DNA of 64,000 bases from Halomonas chromatireducens (GCF_001545155.1 NZ_CP014226.1:3195930-3259929); one strand, 5' to 3'; positions 28,821 through 37,830 are shown, counted from the first letter of the stretch. The notes: a model not told the origin generated them from the letters alone. Translations and numbers: made by a program.

Positions 28821-31432
28821 CCCTCTCTGATCTCGAGCGCAACGTGCCGGGCATGAACTGCCAGGGCTGCGTGAAGCGCATGCGCGAGGCGATCCAGGCG
28901 CTCGACCCCGAGGCCGAGGTCACCGGCTTTCCCGCCGAGAAGCGCCTGGTAGTGAACACCACCCTCGACGACGCCGAGTTAGATGATGCCCTCAATGCAG
29001 CAGGTTATCCGCCCGGGGCAGCACCCGGCGGCGAGTCCGACGAGACACCAGGCGAGGCGCCCACCGCCGCGTTGTTCCAGGAAAGCGAAGCCGAGCCGGC
29101 AGCACGCAGCGAAGGCGGCGTGACCCACCGCCTGTCGGTCTCGGGCATGACCTGCGCCAGCTGCGTGAAAAGCGTGGAACAGGCGCTTTCGCGCACGCCG
29201 GGTGTGGCCAACGCATCGGTGAACTTCGGCACCCGCGTGGCCCAGGTACATGGCCGTGTCGATGCCGACGCGCTGGTCGCAGCCATACAGGCGGCCGGTT
29301 ACGATGCCGAGCCCATCGTCGACCTGCGCCAGGCCGAAGAGGCCCGCACCGCCAAGGATGCCGAGACCTATCGCCGCCGCCTGCGCGGCAGTTTCTGGTC
29401 CTTGGCACTGGCCGTGCCGCTGATGGCCAGCATGTTCTTCTACCACCCCCACCCCGTCGGCACCGGCCGGCTCTTCTGGCTGGTGATCGGCCTGCTGACG
29501 CTGGCGGTTCTCGTCGTGCCGGGTCGACACTTCTTCGTCAATGCCTGGAAGAACCTCAAGCATCACCAGGCCAACATGGACCCCCTGATCGCCATGGGCA
29601 CCGGCACCGCCTGGCTCTACTCCATGGCGGTGGTGGCCTTCGCACCCTGGCTGCCACACGTGGCCCACGGCATCTATTTCGAAGCCTCGGCGATGATCAT
29701 CGGCCTGGTGCTGTTGGGGAACGCACTGGAGCTGCGCGCCCGCGGACGCACCAGCGAGGCGCTCAAGCGCCTGCTCGACCTGCAGAGCCGCACGGCGCGG
29801 GTGATTCGCGGCGACGACGAGCGCGAACTGCCCATCGAGGAAGTACGTGAGGGCGACCATATCCGCGTGCGACCCGGCGAGCGCCTGCCGGTGGACGGCG
29901 TGGTGACCAGCGGTGCCAGCCATATCGACGAGTCAATGCTCACCGGCGAGCCGTTGCCGGTGAGCAAGGGCGAGAGCGACGAGGTCAATGCCGGCACGGT
30001 GAACGGCCGGGGCGGCCTGATCTATCGCGCCACCCGTGTCGGCGCCGACACGCGCCTGGGGCAAATCACCGAGCAGGTGGCCCTGGCGCAGAACTCGCGC
30101 CCACCCATCGGCGAGCTGGCCGACAAGGTGTCGAGCATCTTCGTGCCCACGGTGATGATTATTGCCGTGCTCACGGCGCTGGCCTGGTTCAACTTCGGCG
30201 CCGAGCCGCGGCTGATCCACATGCTGGTGACCGCCACCACGGTGCTGATCATCGCCTGCCCCTGCGCACTGGGCCTGGCCACGCCCATCTCCACCATGAT
30301 CGGCGTAGGCAAGGCCGCCGAGCACGGCGTACTGGTGAGAAACGGCGAGGCGCTGCAGACTGCCAGCCGTCTCACCACCCTGGTGGTAGACAAGACAGGC
30401 ACCCTGACCGAAGGCAAGCCCCGGGTCACCGAGGCGCATTTTCTCACTGACAATGGGCACTCTGGCGAAGGACTTCCCGGCGAAAGGCTTGCCGACGACG
30501 AGGCGACGCTGCTCGGGCTGGTGGCGGCACTGGAGCGCGGCTCGGAGCATCCGCTGGCTGCCGCCCTTATGCAGCACGCCGAGCAAGCCGGCGCCGAGGC
30601 AGCCGCGATCAGCGATTTCGACAGCGTCACCGGGGGCGGCGTAAAGGCCACTGGGCCGCAGGGCGAAGTGCTGCTGCTGGGTAATGCGCGCTTGCTGCAA
30701 GAGGCTGGGCTCGACCTCTCCGCCGGCGAGGAGTTTGCCGCTGGACTGGAGCGCAAGGCGCGCACCGTAGTCTACCTCGCCGTGGATGGCCGCCTGGCCG
30801 CCCTGTTCGGCATCAGCGATCCGCTGCGGGCCGATACCGTGGAAGCAGTGAAGCGGCTCCAGTCCGACGGCCTGAAGGTGGTGATGCTCACCGGCGACAA
30901 CGAACACACCGCCGCGGCCATCGCCCGGGAGGTCGGCATCGACGACTTCCGCGCGGGGCTGCTGCCCGAGGACAAGCACACCGAAATCGAGCGCCTGCAG
31001 CAGGCCGGCGAAGTGGTCGGCATGGTGGGCGACGGCATCAACGACGCCCCCGCCCTGGCCCGGGCCAACGTGGGCTTCGCCATCGGCCAGGGCACCGATG
31101 TCGCCATCGAGAGCGCCGGTATCACGCTGATGCGCAGCTCCCTGCACGGTATCGCCGATGCCATCGAGATCAGTCGCATGACCCTGCGCAACATCAAGCA
31201 GAACCTGGTCGGCGCATTCGGCTACAACGTGCTGTGTATCCCCATCGCCGCCGGGGTGCTCTACCCCTTCACCGGCATGCTGCTGTCGCCGATGATCGCC
31301 GGGGCGGCCATGTCGCTCTCTTCGATCACGGTAGTGAGCAACGCCAACCGGCTGAGGCTGCTCAAGACTCGCGGCGATATTCGCTCAGGCTGCCAGCCAG
31401 CCCCTGCCGAGACAGAGGAGGCACTGTCATGA
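28817..31432 (+). CDS. copA: Cu(I)-type P1B ATPase exporter
   Basis: An 871-residue heavy-metal ATPase. Two N-terminal metal-binding domains carry GMNCQGC (12-18) and GMTCASC (110-116). The membrane metal site is CPC in [13 protein letters not shown]. The phosphorylation site is DKTGT, TGE is in [14 protein letters not shown], and the hinge is [16 protein letters not shown]. The last helices contain GYNVLC...NRLRLLK, with YN and MxxSS residues typical of the copper subgroup. The ATG at 28817 has GAGGA upstream and overlaps the regulator stop. The C-terminus overlaps a 24-residue peptide. Confidence 0.94.
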   Translation: MTLSDLERNVPGMNCQGCVKRMREAIQALDPEAEVTGFPAEKRLVVNTTLDDAELDDALNAAGYPPGAAPGGESDETPGEAPTAALFQESEAEPAARSEGGVTHRLSVSGMTCASCVKSVEQALSRTPGVANASVNFGTRVAQVHGRVDADALVAAIQAAGYDAEPIVDLRQAEEARTAKDAETYRRRLRGSFWSLALAVPLMASMFFYHPHPVGTGRLFWLVIGLLTLAVLVVPGRHFFVNAWKNLKHHQANMDPLIAMGTGTAWLYSMAVVAFAPWLPHVAHGIYFEASAMIIGLVLLGNALELRARGRTSEALKRLLDLQSRTARVIRGDDERELPIEEVREGDHIRVRPGERLPVDGVVTSGASHIDESMLTGEPLPVSKGESDEVNAGTVNGRGGLIYRATRVGADTRLGQITEQVALAQNSRPPIGELADKVSSIFVPTVMIIAVLTALAWFNFGAEPRLIHMLVTATTVLIIACPCALGLATPISTMIGVGKAAEHGVLVRNGEALQTASRLTTLVVDKTGTLTEGKPRVTEAHFLTDNGHSGEGLPGERLADDEATLLGLVAALERGSEHPLAAALMQHAEQAGAEAAAISDFDSVTGGGVKATGPQGEVLLLGNARLLQEAGLDLSAGEEFAAGLERKARTVVYLAVDGRLAALFGISDPLRADTVEAVKRLQSDGLKVVMLTGDNEHTAAAIAREVGIDDFRAGLLPEDKHTEIERLQQAGEVVGMVGDGINDAPALARANVGFAIGQGTDVAIESAGITLMRSSLHGIADAIEISRMTLRNIKQNLVGAFGYNVLCIPIAAGVLYPFTGMLLSPMIAGAAMSLSSITVVSNANRLRLLKTRGDIRSGCQPAPAETEEALS

Positions 31433-31503
31433 GCTGGATCGTCAATTTTGCCGGCCTGGCAATGATCGCCGCCATCGTCTGGTGGTTCTGGTGGCGCCGC
31501 TGA
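31429..31503 (+). CDS. 24-residue single-pass membrane peptide coupled to copA
   Basis: Reads [20 protein letters not shown] followed by WWRR and stop. One hydrophobic helix is capped by a Trp-rich WWFWWRR end. The ATG overlaps the copA stop (ATGA), and AGAGGAGG lies about 10 bases upstream inside copA. Tight coupling and clean membrane topology support a real gene. Function unknown, possibly an accessory of the ATPase. Confidence 0.65.
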   Translation: MSWIVNFAGLAMIAAIVWWFWWRR

Positions 31504-31570
31504 GCCTGGCTCGCAGGTAGGCGGAAGGGGAGCTGCTACGCTATAGGAATAAAGCCGCAGGGAGAACGCC

Positions 31571-31679
31571 ATGCCTAGACTCAACGGCGTACTCGAGACC
31601 GCGCTCTACGTCGACGACATGGATCGGGCGCGGGTCTTCTTCGAAGGCGTGATGGGCTTGGAACCCTTCAACGCCGACC
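31571..31679 (+). pseudogene. 5-prime fragment of a VOC/glyoxalase-family gene
   Basis: The first 36 residues, MPRLNGVLETALYVDDMDRA then RVFFEGVMGLEPFNAD, are a typical first beta-alpha unit of a VOC (glyoxalase/dioxygenase) domain. A CAGGGAG ribosome site lies upstream. After about 31675 the homology stops and sequence from an isoaspartyl dipeptidase begins in a different frame. The fragment cannot form a VOC protein. Confidence 0.8.
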
Positions 31680-32090
31680 ATCGACTTCACCACCAGCACC
31701 ACGCCGGAGCTGCTGGCCGGCGGCGAGGTTCCGGCATCCGAAGCGGTAGCCCGGGCTCTGGAGGCCCGCGTGGAGCCCTCGCGAATCACCCTCTCCTCGG
31801 ATGCCAACGCCTCACTGCCCCAGTTCGACGAGGCACGCCGCTTCGTCGGCCTGAGGGCAGGTCGCCTGGGCAGCCTGTTCGAGGTGCTGGGCCAGTGCAT
31901 CAACGACCACGGCATTCCGCTGGAACGCGCCATCGGTGTCGCCAGCACCCATGCCGCCGACGCCCTCAAGCTCCCACGCAAGGGGCGCCTGCAGGTGGGC
32001 AGCGACGCCGATCTGCTGGTGTTGGCCGAAGACGAATGGGCCACCGATGAAGTGTGGGCAATGGGTCGGAGGGTCTATCGGCGGGGCTGA
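31680..32090 (+). pseudogene. iadA: 3-prime fragment of isoaspartyl dipeptidase
   Basis: The open frame from 31680 reads IDFTTSTTPELLAGGEVPAS, then RITLSSDANASLPQFD (metal-ligand aspartate region), GVASTHAADALKLPRKGRLQ and VGSDADLLVLA. It ends MGRRVYRRG at 32090. This is the C-terminal third of the IadA amidohydrolase. The N-terminal two thirds with the HxH site are missing. It is fused directly to a VOC fragment. Confidence 0.85.
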
Positions 32091-32794
32091 TGGGAACGTA
32101 CCAGAATGCCGCGCCCGGCGAAGAAACGTTCGAAGACCGCGGGCTCGAGGCGGGCATCCGCCTGGCTAGTGCCGGATAGCCCGGATGGATTATGGAAGCG
32201 CAGGCGTCTGCGCCCATCCAGGCCGAAAAGGTAGACCAGATGCCCGCCCCGATGTGGCGGGCTCAGTTCGGGCGTGCGAATGGAAGGGTGTACCGAAGCG
32301 ATAATACGATGCCCCTCACCGAGCCACTGTAGAAAATGCCCCGTATCCACATGCTCTATCACTCCGGCGTCCAGTTGATGCCACTCCCTCAATAGCTGAA
32401 CCAGCGGGCGATAGTAGAGCCCCTTGATGCCCTCCTCGGTGATAACGTAACCACCCGCTTCACGGCACTGCGTCAACAGCTCAAAGAGGCTTCGCCGCTC
32501 ACCTCGCAGGTCCTCCAGCAGCATCTTGGTGCAAGCCATACCACAGATGTGCCTTGCCCAGCTGGCATACTCAGTGGCGCTTGCAGCGCCGGATTCCGCC
32601 CAGCGCGGGTCGTCGGAGGCGTTCATGTTCCCGTCGAGAAAGCCGGGGATAAGTTCACTAGAAACCCACTGTGAATAGTACGCAGGAACGTTCCTGTCTG
32701 GCATTGATTCCCTCAAGAATGGTTCAAGGCTCTTGTGCGACTCTGGCACATCGCTTCGCACACCGGCCACGCCACCCAGTTGGATGGTCACCAT
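32075..32794 (-). CDS. C39-like cysteine-peptidase-fold protein
   Basis: A 239-residue soluble protein (MVTIQLGGVAGVRSDVPESH) with the layout of a C39-like papain-fold peptidase. A candidate nucleophile is in RHICGMACTKMLL (Cys84, with Cys88 near). A candidate histidine is His185 in RGGHLVYLFG, and Asn202 lies in RFHNPSG. No signal peptide or transporter domain is present. It lies 59 bases after the amidotransferase gene on the same strand and may be the last operon gene. Its 3-prime end overlaps the iadA fragment by 16 bases. No clear ribosome site. Substrate unknown. Confidence 0.7.
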   Translation of the reverse strand: MVTIQLGGVAGVRSDVPESHKSLEPFLRESMPDRNVPAYYSQWVSSELIPGFLDGNMNASDDPRWAESGAASATEYASWARHICGMACTKMLLEDLRGERRSLFELLTQCREAGGYVITEEGIKGLYYRPLVQLLREWHQLDAGVIEHVDTGHFLQWLGEGHRIIASVHPSIRTPELSPPHRGGHLVYLFGLDGRRRLRFHNPSGLSGTSQADARLEPAVFERFFAGRGILVRSHQPRR

Positions 32795-32853
32795 GACCCG
32801 TGTCAGCTGGATTAGCGGCTCGGGGCCACTGCCTGGTCTCGTCAGCTGTCAGC

Positions 32854-33570
32854 TCACCTGCCCTCCATGGCACGCCTCATGAAGTTGAGGATCCAGCGCA
32901 CCATCAGGGTGTCATCCACTGGCGCCGAGAGCGAGGCCTCCCCCTCGCGTACTCGCTCTTCGCCCACCAGCTCGGCGCGCAGCGCCATCAGGTCCCGCGA
33001 ATAGGGCTTGGTGAATTCCGGATGTCCCTGTACGCCGAGGAAGTGCGCGCCGATCTGGATCAGATAGAAGGGACAGAAGTCGCTACCGGCGAGCACCCGG
33101 GTTTGTAGTGGCAATTCGCTGACCTGATCCTGATGGCTGACCAGCAGGTCCAGGCTCGGCTGCCAGGGCGCCATCCACTCCGTTCCTGTCTCGACACGAT
33201 TGAACGACATCCCCACGCCCCAGCCCTTGGGGCTCTTCACCACTGCGCCGCCCAGTGCCTTGGCCATCAACTGATGGCCGAAGCAGATGCCCACCAGCGG
33301 CTTGCCCGCCTCCCACAGCCGCCGCACGAAGCCGCAGAGGTCATCGACCCAGGCAAGGCCGTCATTGACGCCGTGCTTGGAGCCGGTGGTCAGCCAGGCA
33401 TCCACCGCATCGATATCGTCGGGAATCTCCCCATCCTGGCAGCGCCAGACGACGAACTCGAGCGCCGGGTCGACCTTATGGAAGAGCGCCGCGAACATCC
33501 CCGGATAGTTGCCATGGGCCTCGCGCAGCTCAGGCGCCACATCATCGCACTGCAGAAGCCCTATACGCAT
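32854..33570 (-). CDS. class I glutamine amidotransferase-like gamma-glutamyl hydrolase
   Basis: A 238-residue GATase-1 domain. The catalytic cysteine is in GICFGHQLMAKALGGAV near residue 97, and the His-Glu pair is in GVQGHPEFTKPY. AGGGAGA precedes the ATG at 33570. Standing without a synthetase domain, beside a glutamine-synthetase-like ligase, ALDH and ADH, it is better read as the hydrolase that removes gamma-glutamyl groups than as an amide donor. That role is an inference from context. Confidence 0.82.
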   Translation of the reverse strand: MRIGLLQCDDVAPELREAHGNYPGMFAALFHKVDPALEFVVWRCQDGEIPDDIDAVDAWLTTGSKHGVNDGLAWVDDLCGFVRRLWEAGKPLVGICFGHQLMAKALGGAVVKSPKGWGVGMSFNRVETGTEWMAPWQPSLDLLVSHQDQVSELPLQTRVLAGSDFCPFYLIQIGAHFLGVQGHPEFTKPYSRDLMALRAELVGEERVREGEASLSAPVDDTLMVRWILNFMRRAMEGR

Positions 33571-33641
33571 CGCTCAGTCTCCCTGTGGGGTTACGGCCAC
33601 TCTGTTTACGGTCGTCCATCCTGTTCACCGCCTTTCTTACT

Positions 33642-33695
33642 GCTTACCGTCGCCCTGCTGATTACAGTCGCCCTGCTGATTACAGTCGCCCTGCT
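33642..33695 (-). repeat. three tandem 18-bp units spanning the Fe-ADH stop
   Basis: Units at 33642, 33660 and 33678. Units 2 and 3 are identical (GATTACAGTCGCCCTGCT), and unit 1 differs at three bases near its start. Unit 3 contains the last codons (GRL) and stop of the ADH gene. The other two lie beyond the stop. Confidence 0.9.
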
Positions 33696-34864
33696 ACGGC
33701 GGCAACGAAGATATCGCAGTAGTCGTCGGCAGTGAACTTGATCGGGTTGGAGCCCGATGACGGGTCGGCCACGGCCATCCTGCCCACCTTGTCGGCCTGG
33801 CGGGTATCGATGCCGAGGTCGGCCAGGGTGTGCGGTATGCCCAGCCGCTCACGCATTTCCAGAACCCAGTCGATCACCGCCGCCGTGCCCGGCTGGTCCA
33901 GATCGAGGTAGCGGCCCAGGCGCACCATGGGCTCACCGATGGCGCGCTCGTTGGCACGCAGCACATAGGGCATCAGGATGGCGTTGAGCGTTCCGTGGTG
34001 GGCATCATGCAGCGCGCCGAGCGGATGCGCCAGGGCATGCATCGCCCCCAGACCGCGCTGGAAGGCGGTAGCGCCCATGCTCGACGCCACCAGCATGTTC
34101 ATGCGCGCTTCCAGGTCGTGCCCGTCGGCATAGGCGCGGGGCAGATAGTGATGGATGCGTCGCATCCCCTCGACCGCGATGCCCTCGGCCATGGGGTGAT
34201 AGAGCGGTGAGCACCAGGCTTCCATGCAGTGGGACAGGGCATCCATGCCGGTGGCGGCGGTCATCGCCCGTGGCAGTCCCACGGTCAGCTCGGGGTCGAG
34301 GATCACCGTGGCCGGCACCATGCCAGGATGGAAGATGATGCGCTTGACGTGCTCGACCTCGTCGGTGATCACCGAGGCACGCCCCACCTCCGAACCGGTT
34401 CCCGCGGTGGTCGGCACGGCAATGATGGGCGCAATGGCCTCGGCATCGGCGTTTTTCCAGTTGTCGCCGATATCCTCCAGCGACCACAGCGATAGCCCTT
34501 CCCGCTGATTGGCCATCAGCGCCACGGCCTTGGCGGCATCCAGCCCCGAACCGCCGCCGAAGGCGATCACGCCGTCATGGCCGCCGTCCCGAAAGGCTGC
34601 CATGCCGTCGAGGACGTTCTTCCCGGTGGGGTTGCCCTTCACCTGGCTGAAGACGGCAATCCCGAGCCCGCTGTCCTCGCAGGCTTGCACGCTCTCCTGC
34701 ACCATCGGCAGCGCGGCGAGGCCGGGGTCGGTGATCAGCAGCGGTGCCTGCATGCCGAGCGCCTTGCAGGCCGCGGGCAGCTCACGAATGCGTCCCACCC
34801 CGGTGAGGATATTGGCGGGGTAGTTCCAGCCCGTGGTGAACGGCTGCATATCCGGATGATTCAT
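33680..34864 (-). CDS. iron-containing alcohol dehydrogenase
   Basis: A 394-residue group III ADH that oxidises an alcohol with NAD(P). The nucleotide loop is IAFGGGSGLDAAKAVAL, with IIAVPTTAGTGSEVGRASVI following. Metal ligands fall in TGMDALSHCMEAW and GAMHALAHPLGALHDAHHG. It lies 27 bases after the ALDH gene. In this operon it would oxidise the hydroxyl of a gamma-glutamylated amino alcohol to the aldehyde. The C-terminal codons are part of an 18-bp tandem repeat. Confidence 0.92.
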   Translation of the reverse strand: MNHPDMQPFTTGWNYPANILTGVGRIRELPAACKALGMQAPLLITDPGLAALPMVQESVQACEDSGLGIAVFSQVKGNPTGKNVLDGMAAFRDGGHDGVIAFGGGSGLDAAKAVALMANQREGLSLWSLEDIGDNWKNADAEAIAPIIAVPTTAGTGSEVGRASVITDEVEHVKRIIFHPGMVPATVILDPELTVGLPRAMTAATGMDALSHCMEAWCSPLYHPMAEGIAVEGMRRIHHYLPRAYADGHDLEARMNMLVASSMGATAFQRGLGAMHALAHPLGALHDAHHGTLNAILMPYVLRANERAIGEPMVRLGRYLDLDQPGTAAVIDWVLEMRERLGIPHTLADLGIDTRQADKVGRMAVADPSSGSNPIKFTADDYCDIFVAAVAGRL

Positions 34865-34891
34865 ATTGAGCTCCTGGGCGGTGCTGCCCGT

Positions 34892-36277
34892 TCAGGCATG
34901 CTTGAGGTGAAAGGACTTGGGCCGCGTCAGCGTCTCGTAGCCCAGCCGCGAAAGGGAACAGCCGCGCCCCGACTGCTTGACCCCGGTCCAGGCCAGCTCC
35001 GGGTCGAGGTAGTCGCAGCGGTTGGTGAAGACGGTGCCGGCGTCGAGCCGATGGACCAGCGCCTCGCCGATGGCCCTGTCACGGGTGAACACCGCCGCGG
35101 TGAGGCCGAAGTCGCTGTCGTTCATCAATGCGACGGCTTCGTCGTCGGAGTCCACCGCCATGATGCCCACCACCGGACCGAAGCTCTCTTCGGTCATCAC
35201 CCGCATCGAGTGGTCGACCCCGGTCAGCACCTGGGGTGCCAGGTAGGCGCTGCCCGGCACCGAGAGCGGATAGTCGCCGGGGTCGATCCAGGCCCTGGCC
35301 CCGGCGGCAACCGCCTCCTCGATCTGGCCGCGCACGAAATCCGCCGCCGCCGGCCGCACCAGCGGGCCCAGGGAGGTGGCCGGGTCGGTAGGATTGCCGA
35401 GCCGAAGCTGCCTGACCCAGGCCACGGCACGCTCGACGAAGGCATCGAAGATGTCGCGATGCACGTAGAGACGCTCGATGCCACAGCAGCTCTGGCCCGA
35501 ATTGAAGAAGGCACCGTCCATCACCCCGTCGACGGCGGCATTCAGGTCGACGTCGGCACGGATATAGGCCGGGTCCTTGCCGCCCAGCTCGAGCCCGGTG
35601 GCAATGAAACGCCCGGCGACGTTGCGCTCGACCATCGCCCCGCCGGGAACCGATCCGGTGAAGGAGACATGGGCGATGCGGCGGTCCTGGATCAGGCCTT
35701 CGGTGGCCTCGTGGGAGAGATGCAGGTGCTGGAAGACCCCTTCCGGCAGCCCGGCCTCGTCGAAGGCCTCTTGGAATCGTTCGGCGCAAAGCGGTGTCTG
35801 CGCCGAGTGCTTGAGGATCACCGTGTTGCCGGCCATGATCGCCGGCACCACCGCATTCACCGCGGTCATGAACGGAAAGTTCCAGGGCGCGACGATGAAC
35901 GACACCCCCAGCGGCTCGCGGGTGATGTAGCGGGTGAAGCCAGGCTTGTCCTCGAGCACGATGGGGGCCAGCGCGTCGTCCGCCAACGCAATCATGGTGC
36001 GCGCCCGCTCCTCGAAGCCACCGATCTCGCCCGCAGCGGCGGCGATTGGCCGCCCCATCTGCCAGGTCAGTTCCTCTGCCATCGCGTCGCGGCGCGCCAC
36101 GAAGGCATCCACCATGCGCGAGCAATACCGGGCACGCTCGGAGAGCGGCACGTCGCGCCAGGCCCGCTGCGCCGTCACCGCCCGCGCCAGCGTCGCCTCC
36201 ACCAGGGCCGGATCGGCCTGTTCCCGCTCCACATAGACGGAGCCATCCACCGGTGAAATCGTCTTCTGTAAGGCCAC
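34892..36277 (-). CDS. NAD(P)-dependent aldehyde dehydrogenase
   Basis: A 461-residue ALDH with GTG start at 36277 and AGGAGA seven bases before. EPLGVSFIVAPWNFPF and the FTGSVPGGAMV loop bind the cofactor. The general base is in ATGLELGGKDPAYI, and the catalytic cysteine is in GQSCCGIERLYV. ESFGPVVGIM follows. It sits between the ADH and the ligase gene, consistent with oxidising the ADH product to a carboxylate. A family B repeat lies just upstream. Confidence 0.92.
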   Translation of the reverse strand: MALQKTISPVDGSVYVEREQADPALVEATLARAVTAQRAWRDVPLSERARYCSRMVDAFVARRDAMAEELTWQMGRPIAAAAGEIGGFEERARTMIALADDALAPIVLEDKPGFTRYITREPLGVSFIVAPWNFPFMTAVNAVVPAIMAGNTVILKHSAQTPLCAERFQEAFDEAGLPEGVFQHLHLSHEATEGLIQDRRIAHVSFTGSVPGGAMVERNVAGRFIATGLELGGKDPAYIRADVDLNAAVDGVMDGAFFNSGQSCCGIERLYVHRDIFDAFVERAVAWVRQLRLGNPTDPATSLGPLVRPAAADFVRGQIEEAVAAGARAWIDPGDYPLSVPGSAYLAPQVLTGVDHSMRVMTEESFGPVVGIMAVDSDDEAVALMNDSDFGLTAAVFTRDRAIGEALVHRLDAGTVFTNRCDYLDPELAWTGVKQSGRGCSLSRLGYETLTRPKSFHLKHA

Positions 36278-36308
36278 TTGGCGTTCTCCTGCTGATTCAT
36301 TGCATCGA

Positions 36309-36452
36309 GAGAAACAAGGGAAGACGCGTCATGAGCGAACGCAGGTCGTGCGCGGCCGGAGCGCAGGAACCGGAGCATACTTCAGTATGTGAGGATTCCG
36401 AGCACCGCCCGCGTGCGAGATGCGGAGCGCAATAGCGTGTTACTTGTTTCTC
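36309..36452 (-). repeat. 144-bp intergenic element, family B copy 2
   Basis: Perfect 10-base ends GAGAAACAAG and CTTGTTTCTC. The middle has the same GGAGCGCAGGAACCGGAG and GAGGATTCCGAGCACCGCC blocks as 22948-23072. They are separated by the hairpin CATACTTCAGTATG (CATACT/AGTATG). It overlaps the stop of the ligase gene by two bases, so it lies at the 3-prime end of a minus-strand gene, as copy 1 does. Confidence 0.85.
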
Positions 36453-37830
36453 AAATGATTTCGAAATAGCGATCCAACTCCCAGTCAGTAATATGTCGCC
36501 GGAACTGCCGCTCCTCCCATTCGCGGGTCGCTGCAAAATGCTCGACGAAGTCGTCGCCGAACAGGGACCGTGCCGGCCCCGAGGCCTTGAGCCGCTGGGC
36601 GGCTTCCCACAGGGTCTGCGGCAGGGCCTGGCTGGCGGGGTGGGTCAGCTCGTAGGCGTTGCCGCTCACCGGCTCGCCCGGCTCGAGCCGCTGCTCGATG
36701 CCATGCAGCCCGGCACCGATCGCCGCGGCAAGGGCCAGGTAGGGGTTGGCGTCGGCACTGCCCAGGCGATATTCCACCCGCTGCGACTTGGCGCTGCCCG
36801 GTATCACCCGCAGCGCCGTGGTACGGTTCTCTACCCCCCAGGTGGCATCGGTGGGCGCCCAGAAGCCGGGGATCAGGCGGGTATAGCTGTTGACGGTCGG
36901 AGCGAACATGGCCAGGAACTCCGGCATCAGCTGTTGCTGCCCGGCCACGAAGTGACGCTGGATTTCGCTCATCTGGTGCGGCTTGTGGGCATCGAAGAAA
37001 GCCGACTCGCCGCTGTCGGCGTGATTGAGCGACAGGTGAATATGACCGCTCTGCCCGGGGTAGTCCGGCGACCACTTGGCCATGAAGGTGGCCATCAGGC
37101 CGCGACGCTGCGCCCACACCTTGGTGAACGTCTTGAACAGCGCGCCCTTGTCGCCGGCAGCCAGCGCCTCGTCGACGCCGATGGCCGCTTCCAGCACGCC
37201 GGGGCCGGTCTCGGTATGCAGGCCTTCGATGGGGAAATCCATCGCCTCGGAGAGCGCCAGTAGTTCGTGATAGAGCTCGCTGTGGACCGAACTTCTGAGC
37301 ATCGAATAGCCCATCATGTCCGGCGTCAGCGGCTTGAGGTTGCGAAAGCCCTTTTCACGGATCGACTCCGGTGTCTCCTGGAACACGAAGAACTCGTATT
37401 CCAGCGCACCATGGGCAATAAATCCCATTTCGCGAGCCTTGGCCAGCACGCGGCGAAGCAGCCCGCGCGGACAGATCGCCTCGGCGGGGCCGGTGAACTC
37501 GGCGAGAAACAGCAGCATGTCACCTTCGCAGGCAAGGTCGCGACAGCTGTCGGGCAGAATTCTCAGGCCGGCATCCGGGTAGCCGGTATGCCAACCGGTG
37601 TATTTGACGTTGTCGTAGAGCTCATCCTTGCTGTCCCAGCCCAGCACCACGTCGCAGAAGGCGAAGCCCTCTTCCAGCGCATGGAAGAACTTGTCGCAGC
37701 GCATGTACTTGCCGACCATGATCCCGTCGATATCGAACAGGCCGACCTTGACGTGGCTCAGGCCGCGCTCCTCGACGATGCGCCGGGCATCCTCCGCACT
37801 CTTGATCTCTCTTGCCTGAAGTCGGCTCAT
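36451..37830 (-). CDS. glutamine synthetase-family gamma-glutamyl-amine ligase
   Basis: A 459-residue GlnA-fold enzyme from the ATG at 37830 (MSRLQAREIKSAEDAR), with GGGAGAG upstream. The Mg sites lie in LEYEFFVFQE and HTETGPGVLEAAIG. The ATP loop is GQSGHIHLSL, and NRTTALRVIP and RVEYRLGSADANPYLALAA complete the barrel. The absent adenylylation loop and the ALDH/ADH/amidotransferase neighbours point to a PuuA/IpuC/GlnA4-type ligase joining glutamate to an amine rather than a nitrogen-assimilation enzyme. The amine is unknown. Confidence 0.85.
   Translation of the reverse strand: MSRLQAREIKSAEDARRIVEERGLSHVKVGLFDIDGIMVGKYMRCDKFFHALEEGFAFCDVVLGWDSKDELYDNVKYTGWHTGYPDAGLRILPDSCRDLACEGDMLLFLAEFTGPAEAICPRGLLRRVLAKAREMGFIAHGALEYEFFVFQETPESIREKGFRNLKPLTPDMMGYSMLRSSVHSELYHELLALSEAMDFPIEGLHTETGPGVLEAAIGVDEALAAGDKGALFKTFTKVWAQRRGLMATFMAKWSPDYPGQSGHIHLSLNHADSGESAFFDAHKPHQMSEIQRHFVAGQQQLMPEFLAMFAPTVNSYTRLIPGFWAPTDATWGVENRTTALRVIPGSAKSQRVEYRLGSADANPYLALAAAIGAGLHGIEQRLEPGEPVSGNAYELTHPASQALPQTLWEAAQRLKASGPARSLFGDDFVEHFAATREWEERQFRRHITDWELDRYFEII

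Noticed and set aside
33642..33695. Possible CRISPR repeat
   Set aside because: Units are contiguous 18-mers without spacers and include a stop codon of a real gene.
36451..37830. Calling the ligase a standard nitrogen-assimilation glutamine synthetase
   Set aside because: Operon partners (ALDH, ADH, amidotransferase, TRAP) and the absence of an adenylylation-loop motif favour a gamma-glutamyl-amine ligase.
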